From Spizellomyces punctatus DAOM BR117 (taxonomy: Eukaryota; Chytridiomycota; Chytridiomycetes; Spizellomycetales; Spizellomycetaceae): a stretch of 64,000 nucleotides of DNA. Below the pieces are notes generated by a model, which ran no database searches, was not told the origin of the DNA, and saw nothing but the letters and a program-made list of their open reading frames with translations. Shown piece by piece: positions 21,960 through 34,717 of this stretch. Location: positions 413,373 through 477,372 of the forward strand of contig NW_015971545.1 in the NCBI RefSeq assembly GCF_000182565.1, written 5' to 3'. Made by a program: the position numbers and the translations under genes. The stretch's first letter is position 1. Every line of letters starts with the position of its first letter.

Positions 21960-24900
21960 CTATGGAACATAATCATCATCGGAGCTCAAAGCTATTCTAG
22001 CTGTAGATGCACGACTATGTAGTGTGGCGCTTGGCTTGAGGGCCACATCTGTGTCGTCAGAACCATCACTCACAATGTCAATTGGAAGGGACTTTGTTGT
22101 GCGACGTCGAGGCTTTCCAGACGGATTAGTTGTGTCTCTAGTCTGGTCGATGCCGTCGAATCTGCTGACGTCTTCCTTCTTCTCTGGTGACCTCAGCACC
22201 CTTCCTGTTCGATCCATTCCGACTTGGCTTGTCTTTCTCGGTTTGGTGACAAATGAGTTTTCCTCTAAATCGCTCTCGTCTAAGTCAATAAACTTTCGAA
22301 TTTTAGCTGATTTCTGCGACACGCTTGTCGCAATGGCGGTCGCTGTTGGGCAGGATTCACTTTTTCGCTTGACCCTGGTAGTTCCAATGCGCGTTGGTTT
22401 GTTCTCTGCGATCTAAGGTTGGATGTGTGAAGTAAGCAGAAGGTCACATCATAGATCACTGCGGCCCAGGAAAAATCGATCTTGCCTGATTGTCCGATTC
22501 TAACGGTCCTAAGTACGGTAAACCATCAGGTCATAAAAAATCCTTACGACACCGCGGTGAGAACATGGTCGCACCTTTAACGTTGGATTGAACAGGAACG
22601 CCAAATAGTTCTGTTATCTTTCTCTGCTTGCCTGGTACCGGCGGAGACCTCGGTATTATCTTTCGGCCTAGTTTACAATGTTCGACAGTCAAACCCTGTG
22701 CAAACGTAATGCGACATTCCGTACACGTACCGGAGAAATCCTCAAATGCAAACGGGTCGAGAGCTTCTTCCAGCTTCAACTTTGCACTGGTGACGGGCTG
22801 CTTAGTGTCCTTGATGCTGTGTTCGTCTTTTTCGGTTGAAATACTTCTATTTTCGGCCCCAGTCTTCCATTTGGTGCCGTTGCTAGGAGCCAATGCGGCG
22901 GTGAGCACTTTCTCTTGACCTTTTCCTCCAGGCGCGTCAAGGCTGGAGTTGGGCTCCTTCTTCGAAGTGATTTGAGTGGTCTCCTTGTCCCGCAGTGCTC
23001 GCATGTGAGGAGTGGTGTGGGGAGTGGCCGGTTTTGCCGTTTTCGGTACTACGGGTATGATGAATAAGACTGGCAGCATGCAGGCATTGCTTTATATCAA
23101 ATGTACCTTTCCGATCCATGTAATCCAGATCACGCTCATCGTCCACGTCAACATTTCCTGGTGTCGAAAAGAACAGCCTTCTTTTTTTCGACTTGCGAGC
23201 AGTATCGACACTGATGTCCTTTCGTTGAGCTTTTCTTACAGCGGACGCGCTTTTTGCAGCACCTTCTGCAATCGCCACTTCGACGCGCTGGAGGGCAGTG
23301 ATTCAGCAGAACGGACGAGTAATAGTATTGATATTGTGCACTCACATTCCATTCCTCGATGAATGCCGATAGATCCATTTTCCAGAGATCGCTAGGGGAG
23401 GTTGCGAGCAGGGTAGTAAGCTCTTTTTGCTTGTTGTCCCGATCATCAGTCATTTTTTGGACCTATGAAATATCTTAGCAAGCCATAATCTAGCGGTTTG
23501 CACAGCGGAAATCTACACAGTACCTTTTCTAGCGTCAAATTCCAAATTGGCATGGAGAGCAGGTAATTATAACCATGTCGTTCTGAATCTTCTGCCTCTT
23601 TGTCTTCAGTATCTTCTTCGTCATCGTGCTCCACCAGACTTCCCTCGTTCGTTTTGGATATAGGTGCATATTGATGCGCCTTGAGCAGTTTTATCACATT
23701 CGTCCGCCTTTTGTTCTGAATGACAAGGTTGCCACTGATCACTTCTAGCACGAAACGAACTTGATTTTCCAATTTCGTCAGCTCTCGCCGAATGCGGCCC
23801 ACTAACCAATGCTACAGGAGATGCATGGTAAGTGTGATGCCTTACAACCGAACTATCCAAAATTCTAGTATCTGCTGCAACCTTCCGCCTTTGGTAGAAC
23901 TCCAAGCGTAGCTCGTAAAATTCATTCATGATTTCCTCGATGGTATTATATTTCTTAAGTCGTCCTCCCTTGTCGAACAAAACCATGTTACTGATTGATT
24001 TCATCGTCGCCATTTTGAATTTCTTTTCCAGGCCTTCCTCTTCGGCTTTTGCCATTTGAGTTTCGGTTAGGCTGATTACAAAATGTACCGAAGTATCCGT
24101 GTGATACTCCTTGTAATCCTATACCAACAGGCATTTAGCTTCATTTGGGGACACAGAGGAACGTTCATAACAGACCTTGATGGAGGGTTGTATCTTCTCC
24201 GTGCCAGATAGAAGGCCCTCCAGAAACTCCTTGTATGATTGCGTCCAAGAGCCCAATGGCAGCTCGGTGATCTCCAAGGTAGTGCTGTCAAGTTTTTTTA
24301 TAGTTCCAGAAATTTTGTATTTATCTCCCTGCCGTTCTATTGCGCCCTTTTGAAGGCATTAGCGAGGCAAGTAGGTTTGGGCGAAGTATTAGGGTAATAC
24401 CTTAAAACCCCTATACCATGGATGCATCGGAGAGAAATCTTCGCCATCCAGTCGACGCCGCAGGTTCTCCACAATGTCGCGGGGATTGTAGTTGGGAATT
24501 GACGTGCTCCAGCCAGTTCCAATCCCCTCGGCTCCATTGACTAGTACCATAGGCAAAATAGGAACATACCTGCAGGTAGACAGATCAATGACAACTCAAC
24601 ATCGCCCCTCGCCCCATAGTCATACCATTCAGGTTCAATGCGCATGTTTTCCTCGTTCTGATATCTCAACAAATTGTCGTCGTATGAGTGATAAATCAGA
24701 CGGGCGACACTAGACAGTTTAGTAAAAATATAACGCGCATGGGCATGGTCTTTCCCACCCTAAACCATACAGGGTCAGCCTAATCCACGATCTAACCATC
24801 CCAGTCCTAAATACCTGCAGCCGGGTACCAAATTGACCCCGTGGCTCTAGCAAATTCACGTTGTTACTTCCCACAAAATCTTGAGCCAGGCCAATTATAG

Positions 24901-27900
24901 TTGATTGTAGTGAAGCTTCGCCATGATGATACGCTGAATGCTCCGAAACATAACCTGCAAGTTGAGCCACCTTTTCTCATGGTTAGCCCTCCATATCAAT
25001 TGCCAACCGTCAGTGACAGACGTACCTTGATTTCATGTTTGGTAAGGTTACGTTTGAAGCAGGAGTAGATGATTTTCCTCTGACCAGGTTTAAAACCGTC
25101 TACGAGCGAGGGGATTGATCGTACATTGTCCGCCATGGAGAACAAAATAAGCTCTTTGTTGACGAAATCTGATATTGGTATTTCATCCACTGTGTGATCC
25201 ATAAACGTTCCCGACTGTGGAATTTTAGCATACTCATGCGACACAGTAGAACAGTTCAACGTACAGTCAAGTTGCTCAACCAATCCTTACGGTCATCCGC
25301 CCGTTTTTTGCTGAACGCAAGTTCTATTTGTTGCCGATCATCATCGTTTGCCTGGGCAAACGGTTTCAAATGGTCATCCATTTTCCCAAAGTACTTCTTA
25401 GCATCGGCCGACGTGCTTGTTCCCAAACCCTATTACTCAATGACGGTTAGCGGCATATGCGAGCCATTCGTATCCCCAGCAGATTTCACCTTGTAGTACT
25501 TTATTGTCCACCCTCTTCCATCATTATTTGCTTCCTTCCATTGCTCATATTCCGGAATGTTGTAGAAGTTAATTTCGCGACTTCCCTTCGTAACCTAGCA
25601 GTGACACATTAGAGCCAACGGCATATCACCCACCCAGCAAAGTGCTGCTGACATTACCCTCACGATTGGCGTAATAAATTGCAGCAGGAAGCCGGGAGCT
25701 TTCAGCAGACTTGGCCAGAAATGGTCGAATAAGTTGATAATCAGACCTTTAATATGTGAACCGTCATGATCCTAAATAATCTTGGTTAACGAACAAGGTC
25801 CATTATTGTCCATCCTACGCAGTGTTAACCTGGTCCGTCATAATCATGACATGCCCATAACGGAGACTCTCGGTGGATGTATAGCTCTTATCTGACTTCA
25901 GCCCAAGAATCTGTTTTATGTGGTTGATCTCAGCGTTCTCCATGATCTGTTTGTGCGTAGCTTCCCGCACGTTCAATAGCTTTCCACGTAAAGGAAATAC
26001 TCCGAAGTTGTCTCGTCCTACGACACTTAGTCCGCTGATTGCCAATGCTTTCGCGGAGTCTCCTTCAGTAAGAATCAGAGTGCACTTCTGTCCAAACTTT
26101 GTGCCCGCGTTATTCGCGTCATCCAATTTCGCAATTCCTGAGAGTCGCGCTCGTTTGGTACCATCCGTTTGCTTCAATTGAACCGCCTGCTTTGCTTTGG
26201 CGAAGGCCATTATATTGTCTACTACTCCCGATTTGGACACTGATAGCGGATACACATATCAGTGGTGCGTCCATCAACGGTCAAAGCGAACGCGGACCTT
26301 TTTTGATGAAGTCTTCGCTCAGCGTACATCGCGAACCGAATTTCGTTGATTTCAAAGTCATATTTTCTTTGGTTTGGGAGTCAAAGCTAGGATTTTCGAT
26401 TAAACAATTGATGAAAAGCCACATATGACTTTTGATCTGATGCGGTTTCAGCGGCAGTCCTTTATTTTTCTTTTTGATTATCTCATTCAACTTCTGAGCA
26501 ATTTGATCCGCCACTGCGTTCACATGGGTGCCACCTTTGGATGTGCAGATGCTATTGACAAAGCTAACCTATCCCAGATGAATTTTAAGGACATGTATAT
26601 GACGGGCAAAGCATGATAGAACTAGAATACCTGTTGGAATTGCCCGTCGCTCACAGCAAAGCAGACCTCCCAGCGTTCATCGGCTTTCTCGTAAACAACC
26701 GTCGGCTTGTTCCCACACTCCCCGTAAACGCTGTCAAGGTAGAGCTTTACGTACTCTTTAAAATTCTTGATCTTTATGCGCTCATCATTCAGGAACACTT
26801 TTGCATTTCGAACCACGCCTGCTAGATCGTACACACGTCTTTTCAAGACCGCAATCAAATCATCATCCATCTCCGTCATCCCAAATTTGGAAAGATCTGG
26901 CTTGAAAGTTATCCTGGTAAAATCTACATTCGCCGCTTTTGTGATTTTGGGCGTTGTTTTCCGGCTCATATTGTTACTAAAAACCTTGATTCACGGACAG
27001 GATGAGATATCATTATACAGTACATGGCTGTTCCAACAAAGCCAGGAAAGACAGACCTGTTTGAATTTTTTTCCAGATTCCTTGTCCGAGGTCTCAACGA
27101 TGAATTCTGTACTAAATATGTTGCATAACTTAGCACCATAACCGTTTCGTCCACCCGTTACTTTCTTTTCGTCATCGTCGTAATTGGATGAAGTGAGCAG
27201 ATGCCCAAAAATAAGCTCGGGAACATACACCTGCTCCTTCGCATGCATGACAACAGGAATCCCTCGTCCATTGTTCATTACGCTAATAAGGCCCTCTTCC
27301 TTGTTTATAGTCACTTTTATAGTGTCCATTGAGGGATCTCGTATCTATTAAAAAGGCGCGTGAGTGGAAACATGGGTGAATGCGCAGCCATCGTTGGTAA
27401 AATTTCATACCTTATTGTCAGCTAGAGGGTAATACTGTAAGTGATTTGTCCCGCGTGTTCATACAGCAAACATTGTACTAACCTGCATTGACTAAGATCT
27501 CGTCGAAGATCTTATATAATCCAGGGACAAATGATACTGTTCGATTGACCATTCTTCCGTCTTCTATAACCCACATGGGTGTTGCTGTAGATTCCACAGA
27601 TCCGATGTAGGTATCAGGGCGCAAGAGAATGTGCTCAAGCTGGGATTTTCGCTGGTAAATATCCTTGGAGCACGCAAATAAGATAGGGAAGAAACAATAA
27701 ATTCTCCTATTTTATTGCAACCGAAAGCCCATACCTCTACAGCCTTCCCCTTTCCTGTCTGGCTTGTCATTTTTGACCCGATGTTGTAGTGCAATGGTTC
27801 CTCTACAGTGAAGGGAAGCGTATCTTGCTTGGATTTAGCAGCACTGCTAACTTTACTGGAAGCTGGCCGACGGGGTGTCGTAGCCTTTTGAAAAGCAACT

Positions 27901-28016
27901 TAAAATCCTCGAACATTGAAGAAAAGCTTGAAAAATAACTTTACTTTGGGCACGGCTACATAGTCATCACCGGATGATCCATCGTCAAGTGAGTAGTCTT
28001 CGTCGTCATCTGACAT
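21960..28016 (-). CDS. TOP2: DNA topoisomerase II
   Basis: Type IIA topoisomerase passes one duplex through a transient double-strand break, using ATP. Domain order is complete. The GHKL ATPase has [16 protein letters not shown] and [12 protein letters not shown] (about 27100-27480). The TOPRIM domain has [11 protein letters not shown] and [12 protein letters not shown], with the DxDGSH motif split by an intron near 25830. The breakage-reunion core has [18 protein letters not shown] and [17 protein letters not shown]. The catalytic Tyr is in HARYIFTKL at plus 24730-24732, followed by [13 protein letters not shown]. The C-terminal ~400 residues are charged and Ser-rich (nuclear-localisation-like KPRRRTTKS, acidic SSDDDYVP end). 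The gene has many short introns. [13 protein letters not shown] (28016) is the likely start; an in-frame ATG at 28142 would add about 42 residues. Confidence 0.97.
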
Positions 28017-28289
28017 AATAAGTGCCGTTGGACGGGAAGTGGGGGAAGCTGCGTTCTTGGGCAGAAAAGTGGTGGAAGCTCCCTGCACTTCACCTCGTGG
28101 GAGTCGTCGAAGTCCGACAAGTCCAACGGGTGAGTCATTCATTTAGTCCATTTTGGACATAATGTCGCTTACGCAATTCTAAAATTTTTTTGGAGGCACG
28201 GACAGGCACAGTCATAGAATCTTTCTAAAGCTCAAAAACCAGGCAGGCTCGATTGGAATTTGCAGAGATCTCCGTTGGACTCCTTCACC

Positions 28290-30364
28290 ATGTCGGACTA
28301 TCGAAAGGTTCCCATTAAGAAATTCTCTAAGCCGGCTGGGCGGAAGACAGCAGAAGCCACTTATTGGCGAAAGTTCAAGGTAAAGTACCCTTGTGAACAG
28401 CCTGTCAAGTGTGAACATCTGCTAAAAGACTTTCGTTGGCAGTCGCCTGTGCTGTTGAAAGAATATGCCGCCGTCAGCTCCATCCACTTCTCCCCAGTTG
28501 CCCCTTACGACTTTGCTGTGACGAGTTCGACCCGCATACAAATATATAGTACTAGCACACAGTCTGTCAAGAAGACAATATCCCGTTTCCAGGACACTGC
28601 GTACAGTGGACATATAAGAGGAGATGGGAAGCTTTTGGTTGCTGGTGATGCTTCAGGGTTGGTTCAGGTTGGTTGGACCTTTTTGATATTCTTGAGCAGG
28701 AAATAGAGCTAATGGAGCCATACGCAGTTGTTTGACCTTAACAGTCGGGCCATTCTGCGGACCATGCGAGGTCATGACGGGTAAACATTTGCTTTCTTTA
28801 TGACTAATTAAGTGTGAGGATTTGAAGTTGATTTTCGTTGCCAATATATCGCAGCCCAGTGCACATGACACGGTTTTCGCCTGATCATCAACAAATCCTT
28901 TCGGGCTCGGATGATAATACTGTCCGAGTGTGGGACGTAGCAACTGAAACACCTTTGGCTGTTTTTGAAGACCACGAGGTGCGTTCGAAACATTATGATT
29001 ATCAAAGGTCCTTGTACTGACCTCTCAGCTCAGGATTACGTTAGGACCGGTCTCGTCAGTACCGAGAATCCGCACCTTGTGCTATCCGGTTCTTACGACC
29101 ACACCGTGAAATTGTGGGATTTGCGCTCGAAAGTGTGTACAATGACGATGAGACACGGATTTCCAGTAGAGTCTCTTTTATTATTCCCAGGAAGCGGCCT
29201 AGTGGCCTCGGCAGGTATGACATTTGTAGTTTGTTTGTATATGTTCCTGGCTTAACAACGTTGGGTGCAGGTGGCAATCAGATTAGGATCTGGGACATAT
29301 TAGGTGGCGGCCGGCATCTCCAGACGCTTGCAAATCATCAGAAAACGATAACATGCATGACTTTTGACGGGTCGGGGACGAGGATTCTGACAGGATCGCT
29401 GGATCACCATGTCAAAGTCTACAGCGCGAGAGATTACAAAGTCGTGCACAACATCAAATACCCAGCACCGATTCAAAGTATAGGGGTCTCGGTATGTTTA
29501 CAGTGGTGAATTATCCTACCAGGAATTGTTGTCTAACGCATCATGTTTGCAGCCGAATGATACCCACCTGGTCGTGGGAATGAATAATGGTCTACTCTCC
29601 ATACGACAACGTATGGTAAAGACTGCCGATTTAGTCAACCCGGCAAAAGATGACTTTAGGAGAGGTAGCCAGAAGTACTGGAATCGTGGTGGGGATTATG
29701 TTCCTGAAGGGGTAAGATTTAAAGATCTTGGTGACCCAGTGTTTGGTCTCGGCTGATGCTTGTATGCTGTGTGCATTTTCTCTTACTTAGCACGACATCC
29801 AAGTTGAGGCGCATAAGGGGAAGCAGCTCAAGAGCTACGACAAGCTGATGAGAAGATTTCGCTACGCTGATGCACTGGACGCGTCACTGTCTGGGGTATA
29901 TTGTCCAGTTACTTCGCAATCTCAAAATTGTTGAGCGCCTAATCTATTCCGTTTCACGTTACACAGAACCATCGATCGGTTATTGTAATAAGTGTGCTTG
30001 AGGAATTACGACACCGAGGAGGGCTTCGGGCCGCATTGGGCGGGAGAGACGATAAATCTTTGGAGCCGGTGCTACGCTTTATAATGAAGCATATCTCGAA
30101 TCCTCGATACTCAAATTTTTTGATAGATATTGCAAACATTATTTTAGGTAAGAACATGATCACGTCGATCAAAGTTCTCTCATGTTCGTGGGATAACTTT
30201 ACCCACCTTCTCTAGATATGTACGAAGGAGTATTGGGACAAGCTCCGTTGATTGATGAGCTGATCGCGCGAATCCGGAAAAAAGTCGCACAAGAGATCCA
30301 GCTACAGGAACGACTGAACGAGGTCATGGGGTTCATGATGACACTGCTCTCAGCAGCAACATAA
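28290..30364 (+). CDS. UTP15: U3 snoRNP-associated protein UTP15
   Basis: UTP15 is a WD40 subunit of the t-UTP/UtpA complex, acting early in 18S pre-rRNA processing in the nucleolus. The N-terminus is MSDYRKVPIKKFSKPAGRKT. A seven-bladed propeller follows, with repeats such as TRFSPDHQQILSGSDDNTVRVWD, broken by introns, then GSYDHTVKLWDLRSK and AGGNQIRIWDIL. The C-terminal UTP15 domain includes HKGKQLKSYDKLMRRFRYADALD and VISVLEELRHRGGLRAALGGR, a strong family hallmark. About nine exons. The stop (30362-30364) lies only 45 bp from the APC11 stop on the other strand, so the 3' ends converge and must overlap or nearly so. Confidence 0.96.
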
Positions 30365-30409
30365 TGTAAATTATCATTGCATATAGTACAATTCGCACCC
30401 TTATAAAAC

Positions 30410-30889
30410 TTAGTCAGAACGTATACGCCACGGTCGCCGGTCCATAGGACATTGTTCTTTGGAGTGTTCTTTGGCTATCCACTTTTCTATACAGTGCATG
30501 TGAAACACATGCTTACATTCGCCCCATACTTGGGAGTGAAACCATTGAGTACGTGATCCAAGTGCATAAGCGTGGGTAAGCAGCAGGTACCTAGTGGACA
30601 ATCGTCACCTGGAACCTTGCAGTCTGGACAACAACCGTCAAAGGGATTATAGCAGATTCCACATGTTTCATCGTCCCCGACTTCACCAACATCCCACTTC
30701 CACACAGCAGCAGCTTTCCAGCTGTGAAGCAAAGCAGAAAGAATTTGTCAAGCCGTCGTGTGCTGAGAACCAAAAGCTTCACTGTACCCTGACGAAATAT
30801 ATCCATTCAAAAAGAATATAGAAGTCCTCATTAGATTGGACAGGTCTGCATGCCTTGGAAATATACGTACTTTTAATGACCACTTTCAT
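30410..30889 (-). CDS. APC11: Anaphase-promoting complex subunit 11 (RING-H2)
   Basis: APC11 is the RING subunit that recruits the E2 to the anaphase-promoting complex. Three exons (30410-30528, 30591-30721, 30867-30889) give 90 residues, the normal size. The order of zinc ligands is conserved: CGICYNPFDGCCPDCKVPGD, DCPLVWGECKHVFHMHCIEK, then CPMDRRPW. The first exon (MKVVIKST) is tiny, and its donor is chosen to keep the frame into WKAAAVWKWDVGEVGDDETC. The start codon is only 60 bp from the start of the divergent coiled-coil gene. Confidence 0.95.
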
Positions 30890-30949
30890 TGGTCAACTCC
30901 CAGGTCGCTGGAAGCGACTTCGTGTGAACTGCTAGCAGTTCAAGATGCC

Positions 30950-32494
30950 ATGTCTAAGCCCCTTCCAAAGGCGCAGCGTCGCGTCGCGTTCAACGTCCGA
31001 AACTTGTCGTCCAAGGTGTTCCAAGTGTTTGCATCGTTCGTTTTTTGCCCACTCGCGCCACTGGAAAGAAGCTGGAAACCTTTGTTACTGCTCAACGCGG
31101 TGACAAGGTAGTGGCTTGTGTGCAGTATGCTTTCTTCAACTATTCAGACATCCCCGGCTCCACCCGTTAGCGCGGAAAGAGGCAGCGTTGGTGTCCACCA
31201 GCCAGTACATCATGCGGACGTTCCGCCTAATATGAAAAGAATATTAACTCCTTCGAAGGTAGAGGCTGGTGAGTAAGCTGAAGGTCTTCTACAGTGTTTC
31301 AAGATCCACAAGTACTTAGAAGCATGTTACCCGATCGCAAGTGATTTCCAAAATCACCCCTACACGTCTCCGCCAACCTCCTGTCCGCACGCCAGTCTCT
31401 GGCAAGAGGAGCGGACCTTCGCCTGTTCTCCATAGTCCTCCTTGTAATGGTAAACCCAGCCCTCTGGAGGATCGCCCACCGTGGGATCCTGACTTCCACG
31501 TGAACCGTCCCGACCTCCGAAAACCAAAGCCAGGTCGTCCAATATCTGCCACCTCCCCAGGCATAGCCCGTCCTGTGAGTCATTCAGAAGATGGGAAGTC
31601 ACCGAGCTTTCGCGTCTCCCCGTACTCGAAGCTACCAAGAGCAACGAATGACATGTAAATGTACAGAGGCTTTCGGTGCAGTAAGAGGACAGTGCTAACA
31701 AGCGTCCACAGATCGGGGAAAGATTTCTCGGAGCAGTCGAGTCATAGCCTCCTACGCTCGAGATCAGTGGACTTTAGAACAGCCACCGGACAAGGTATAT
31801 CTAAATCTTTCATGGACTTGGGCGCCGTTCCTTGATTTATAACAAATCTTTTTCTGCAGTCAGTGTCATGGCTGAACTAGAGGAGCTGCAGAAAACGTGC
31901 GATATTCAAAAGCAGCGCATTGCGCTTCTAGAAGGGGAACTTGAAGTGAAAACTGGACAAATCAACGATCTTGGTATGGCAGTATGGAAGCATTCTATGA
32001 GATTTCGGGTGACATTCCATATAAACATTGATACGTATCTTGCTAGAGAGGAAGGTACTCTCGGAGCGCAAGAATCGGGAAAATATGGAAGCCGACTTTG
32101 CTCATCGGGAGGCGGAAATTCTTCAGGTTTGGGAAAAGGAATTCGAGCAAGGGTTAGTCCAAACTGCTGGCTACAATTATTTTACCAATCTAACTGAATT
32201 CACACCATTAGACGAAGTATGGCACGAGAACTTGCGATGTACAAGGAGTTTCACACAGAAGCGCGGGAGGAGCTTACTGGGGAGGTTGCGGGATTGAAAG
32301 GGGAGCTAGACCGATTGAAGGGCATAATGAATGAGAGGCATGACGAGACATGGGGACAGAAGCAGGGTCGTATAGGAAAGGAAAACGAGATGGAAGAGAG
32401 GACGAACTCCCTTCGCCAGCGTATCTTGGAAATTGAAAGGAAGCTTGCAACGCAGAAACTAGGCCAGTCCTCGGTCGTGGCTGAAAAGAGCTGA
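30950..32494 (+). CDS. Hypothetical protein, disordered N-terminus and coiled-coil C-terminus
   Basis: I do not recognise this protein. The first exon reads MSKPLPKAQRRVAFNVRNL and is spliced to a Pro/Ser/Arg-rich stretch (KRILTPSKVEA, TPTRLRQPPVRTPVSG, HSPPCNGKPSPLEDRPP, ISATSPGIARPVSHS). This looks disordered and heavily phosphorylatable, with several SP/TP sites. From about 31870 the sequence is coiled coil (ELEELQKTCDIQKQRIALLE, ELTGEVAGLKGELDRLKGIM, RQRILEIERKLATQKL). About seven exons. The SP-rich basic region plus coiled coil would suit a microtubule- or cytoskeleton-linked protein, but that is guesswork. The ATG at 30950 is the first in frame that precedes a good donor. Confidence 0.72.
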
Positions 32495-32707
32495 GCAGCG
32501 CAGAATACTTTAGGGTTTGATAGGTAGTATAAGGTACAGGGATATCTTGTGGAGTCTTTAACTCTCACAAGTAATAAAAGAGCGGGATGTCACCAAAATG
32601 TGAGACCACAATGCTTTGTAACGTGACCAGCGAAGATCGAACTCGGCAAAAGGTTCAAGAGAAGCATCCCATTTGCTCATGACTAGTTCAGACTACTGTC
32701 TCTGCAA

Positions 32708-33712
32708 ATGGTTGTTCCACCTGATAAAGCTTCCGCTGACTTTGACTTGCTGCACCGCAACGAATATACGTTCTGTCTTGTTTCGACCACTTACACATGT
32801 CCTTTCAGTCCTGGAGATGTTGTTTACGTGAAGCTGCGATCTCAGAAGGATACAGGTCGAGCAACAATCCTTGCCGACGCGGACCCATCTGGGAGAATTC
32901 TTGTCCAGTATCATGCCGACAAAAGCATGCTGTATCATGTCAATCCCCAGCGGCTTGTTAATGTGTATCCCACTGACACGCCCCTTATTCTCTTGTGCGA
33001 GAATACAACCGATTATCGTACACTAGCACGTTCGCAAATCGACCGAAACGACGTTGTTGCGGAGATAGGATCCTCTTACGGAGTGTGCACAAATATTTTA
33101 TCACAGCACGCCAAGCAAGTCTTTGGGATTGAAGTATCCCAGCAGCTTGTTGACGAGGCCCGAAAACGATATCCGCACTTGGTATTTCACAACATCAACA
33201 TTCTGGAGCATAAATCTAGGGCTGCAACTATTATGCAGGATGTGAACAAGGTGTTTGTGGACATTGGCGGTAACAGGGAGATTGGCGTCGTCGTTAGAGC
33301 ATTAGCCTTTCTGATCGACAGAATTAAACCTAGCCTAATTGTCGTGAAGAGCGAGGAGCTATTTGAGAGTGCCCAGCGACATCTTGACAAATCCTCGTCA
33401 AATAACGAGAGTGGGAGGATACCAGACGGTCCGTGCTGGTTTGAAACCTTGTGCAAAGATCATGCCATTTGCGATGGTCAAACAAGTTCAGCTGAGAGTT
33501 GGTTTCTCCGAGCCAGACGGGATGGGTTCACCAAGAACCCGTTGCGGTATCCGATACGAATGACTTCCGATGGCGTGGCAATCTGCAAGTTGCAAAACTA
33601 CCGAGAGGAAGGCTGCCAGAAACTCAGTCTTTGTCGATTTGATCATATTCATTGTCACCATTGTGGTCATGCAGGCCATAAAGCACTTCACTGCCCGCTT
33701 GTCAATACATGA
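32708..33712 (+). CDS. SAM-dependent methyltransferase with C-terminal CCHC zinc knuckle
   Basis: A single uninterrupted 334-codon frame, unusual in this intron-rich window. Residues ~33-85 form a small beta-barrel-like module (GDVVYVKLRSQKDTGRATIL, QYHADKSMLYHVNPQRLV). Residues ~105-200 are a class I Rossmann methyltransferase: motif I VVAEIGSSYGVCTNIL, an acidic strand VFGIEVSQQ, NINILE, and motif IV NKVFVDIGG. The C-terminus has cysteines and histidines (CRFDH) leading into CHHCGHAGHKALHC, an exact CX2CX4HX4C zinc knuckle that usually binds single-stranded nucleic acid. The likely substrate is therefore RNA or an RNP protein, by inference. I do not recognise a named family. Confidence 0.8.
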   Translation: MVVPPDKASADFDLLHRNEYTFCLVSTTYTCPFSPGDVVYVKLRSQKDTGRATILADADPSGRILVQYHADKSMLYHVNPQRLVNVYPTDTPLILLCENTTDYRTLARSQIDRNDVVAEIGSSYGVCTNILSQHAKQVFGIEVSQQLVDEARKRYPHLVFHNINILEHKSRAATIMQDVNKVFVDIGGNREIGVVVRALAFLIDRIKPSLIVVKSEELFESAQRHLDKSSSNNESGRIPDGPCWFETLCKDHAICDGQTSSAESWFLRARRDGFTKNPLRYPIRMTSDGVAICKLQNYREEGCQKLSLCRFDHIHCHHCGHAGHKALHCPLVNT

Positions 33713-33879
33713 GTACCAGCGAGAGCCAACCCTTTCATGCTGATGGAATCATTGGCACCCTATGTATTTATGATCGCGCGGTATCTGAAGTCATTCACCT
33801 GTGGCCGCTACCTCCCCGGCCGAGTACCATAGAAGAGCATTGGTATCCAATGAGTATAAATTCAAGATTTCTACAATAA

Positions 33880-34559
33880 TTAAGCTGATGGTGCACCCTT
33901 TTCCTCCTCGCGCTTCTTGATTTCCGCCCATCTCTCAGCAAAAGGATCCCGCTTTGGCCATTGGAAGAAACCTTCGTCCCGTTTCTGTTGTTTTTGTTCA
34001 TAACTGAGATCTTTCGTCTCACTAGAAGTGAAGGCTGCCCACTCCGTAAAGGCAACAACGACGGGAAGGAGAGCCCCATGTGCAACCACTCTGCTCATCT
34101 TGCCCGCTGGAAGATACGAAGTCCCTAAGTGTATGGACGAAGACATATACTTAAACACTCACAAAAAACTTACATCTTAAGCCCAGCATCACACCGGCAA
34201 CCAAAGCTCCAGCGGGGGCGTTCCACATATCATCTCGGTGCCGAATCTGGGCCACCGTACACTTGGTTCCGTAAAAGGCGGCTCCTGCCGCGGCTGTTAT
34301 CGAGGGAGTAAACAAAATTTAGCCAAATATTCCACCGAAACCTCGCATGCCTTTTTAGCTTACCGAAGAACAGTGACGAACTGGCGGCTTCTTTCAGGAT
34401 TTGCTGACCGGGCATTGCTACCCACCAGCCGAACGCGCTTCCACCCAACGCTCCCGCAACAGCACCGACACCGCCGGCTTTGAAAGCCTCCGCCCCGCAT
34501 GAGGCATCCAGAATATGATTTTCAAAGACAGACTTTGAGGAAATCGGAATCCAGCTCAT
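33880..34559 (-). CDS. Mitochondrial complex I accessory subunit NUJM/B14.7 type (Tim17 family)
   Basis: Three exons (33880-34124, 34174-34293, 34364-34559) join to 186 residues. The protein has Tim17/Tim22-type glycine-rich membrane helices: AFKAGGVGAVAGALGGSAFG, AAAGAAFYGTKCTVAQIRH, DMWNAPAGALVAGVMLGL and MSRVVAHGALLPVVVAFTEW. A charged C-terminus (FFQWPKRDPFAERWAEIKKR) is typical of the fungal 21.3-kDa NUJM subunit, orthologous to NDUFA11, rather than of a TIM translocase. It would sit in the inner-membrane arm of NADH:ubiquinone oxidoreductase. Confidence 0.85.
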
Positions 34560-34717
34560 TTTGATATTTAGTGGACGGCAGAATGATGGACGAATGCACT
34601 TTCCTCTCCAAATTCTGAACTTGCCCGATGTGTGGCGCAGCTGAACACGTGCCCGTGGCACAGTTGTCTGGACATTACACCCCGATCTTGCTGCCGTCTC
34701 GAGCATAGTTCTGCATC

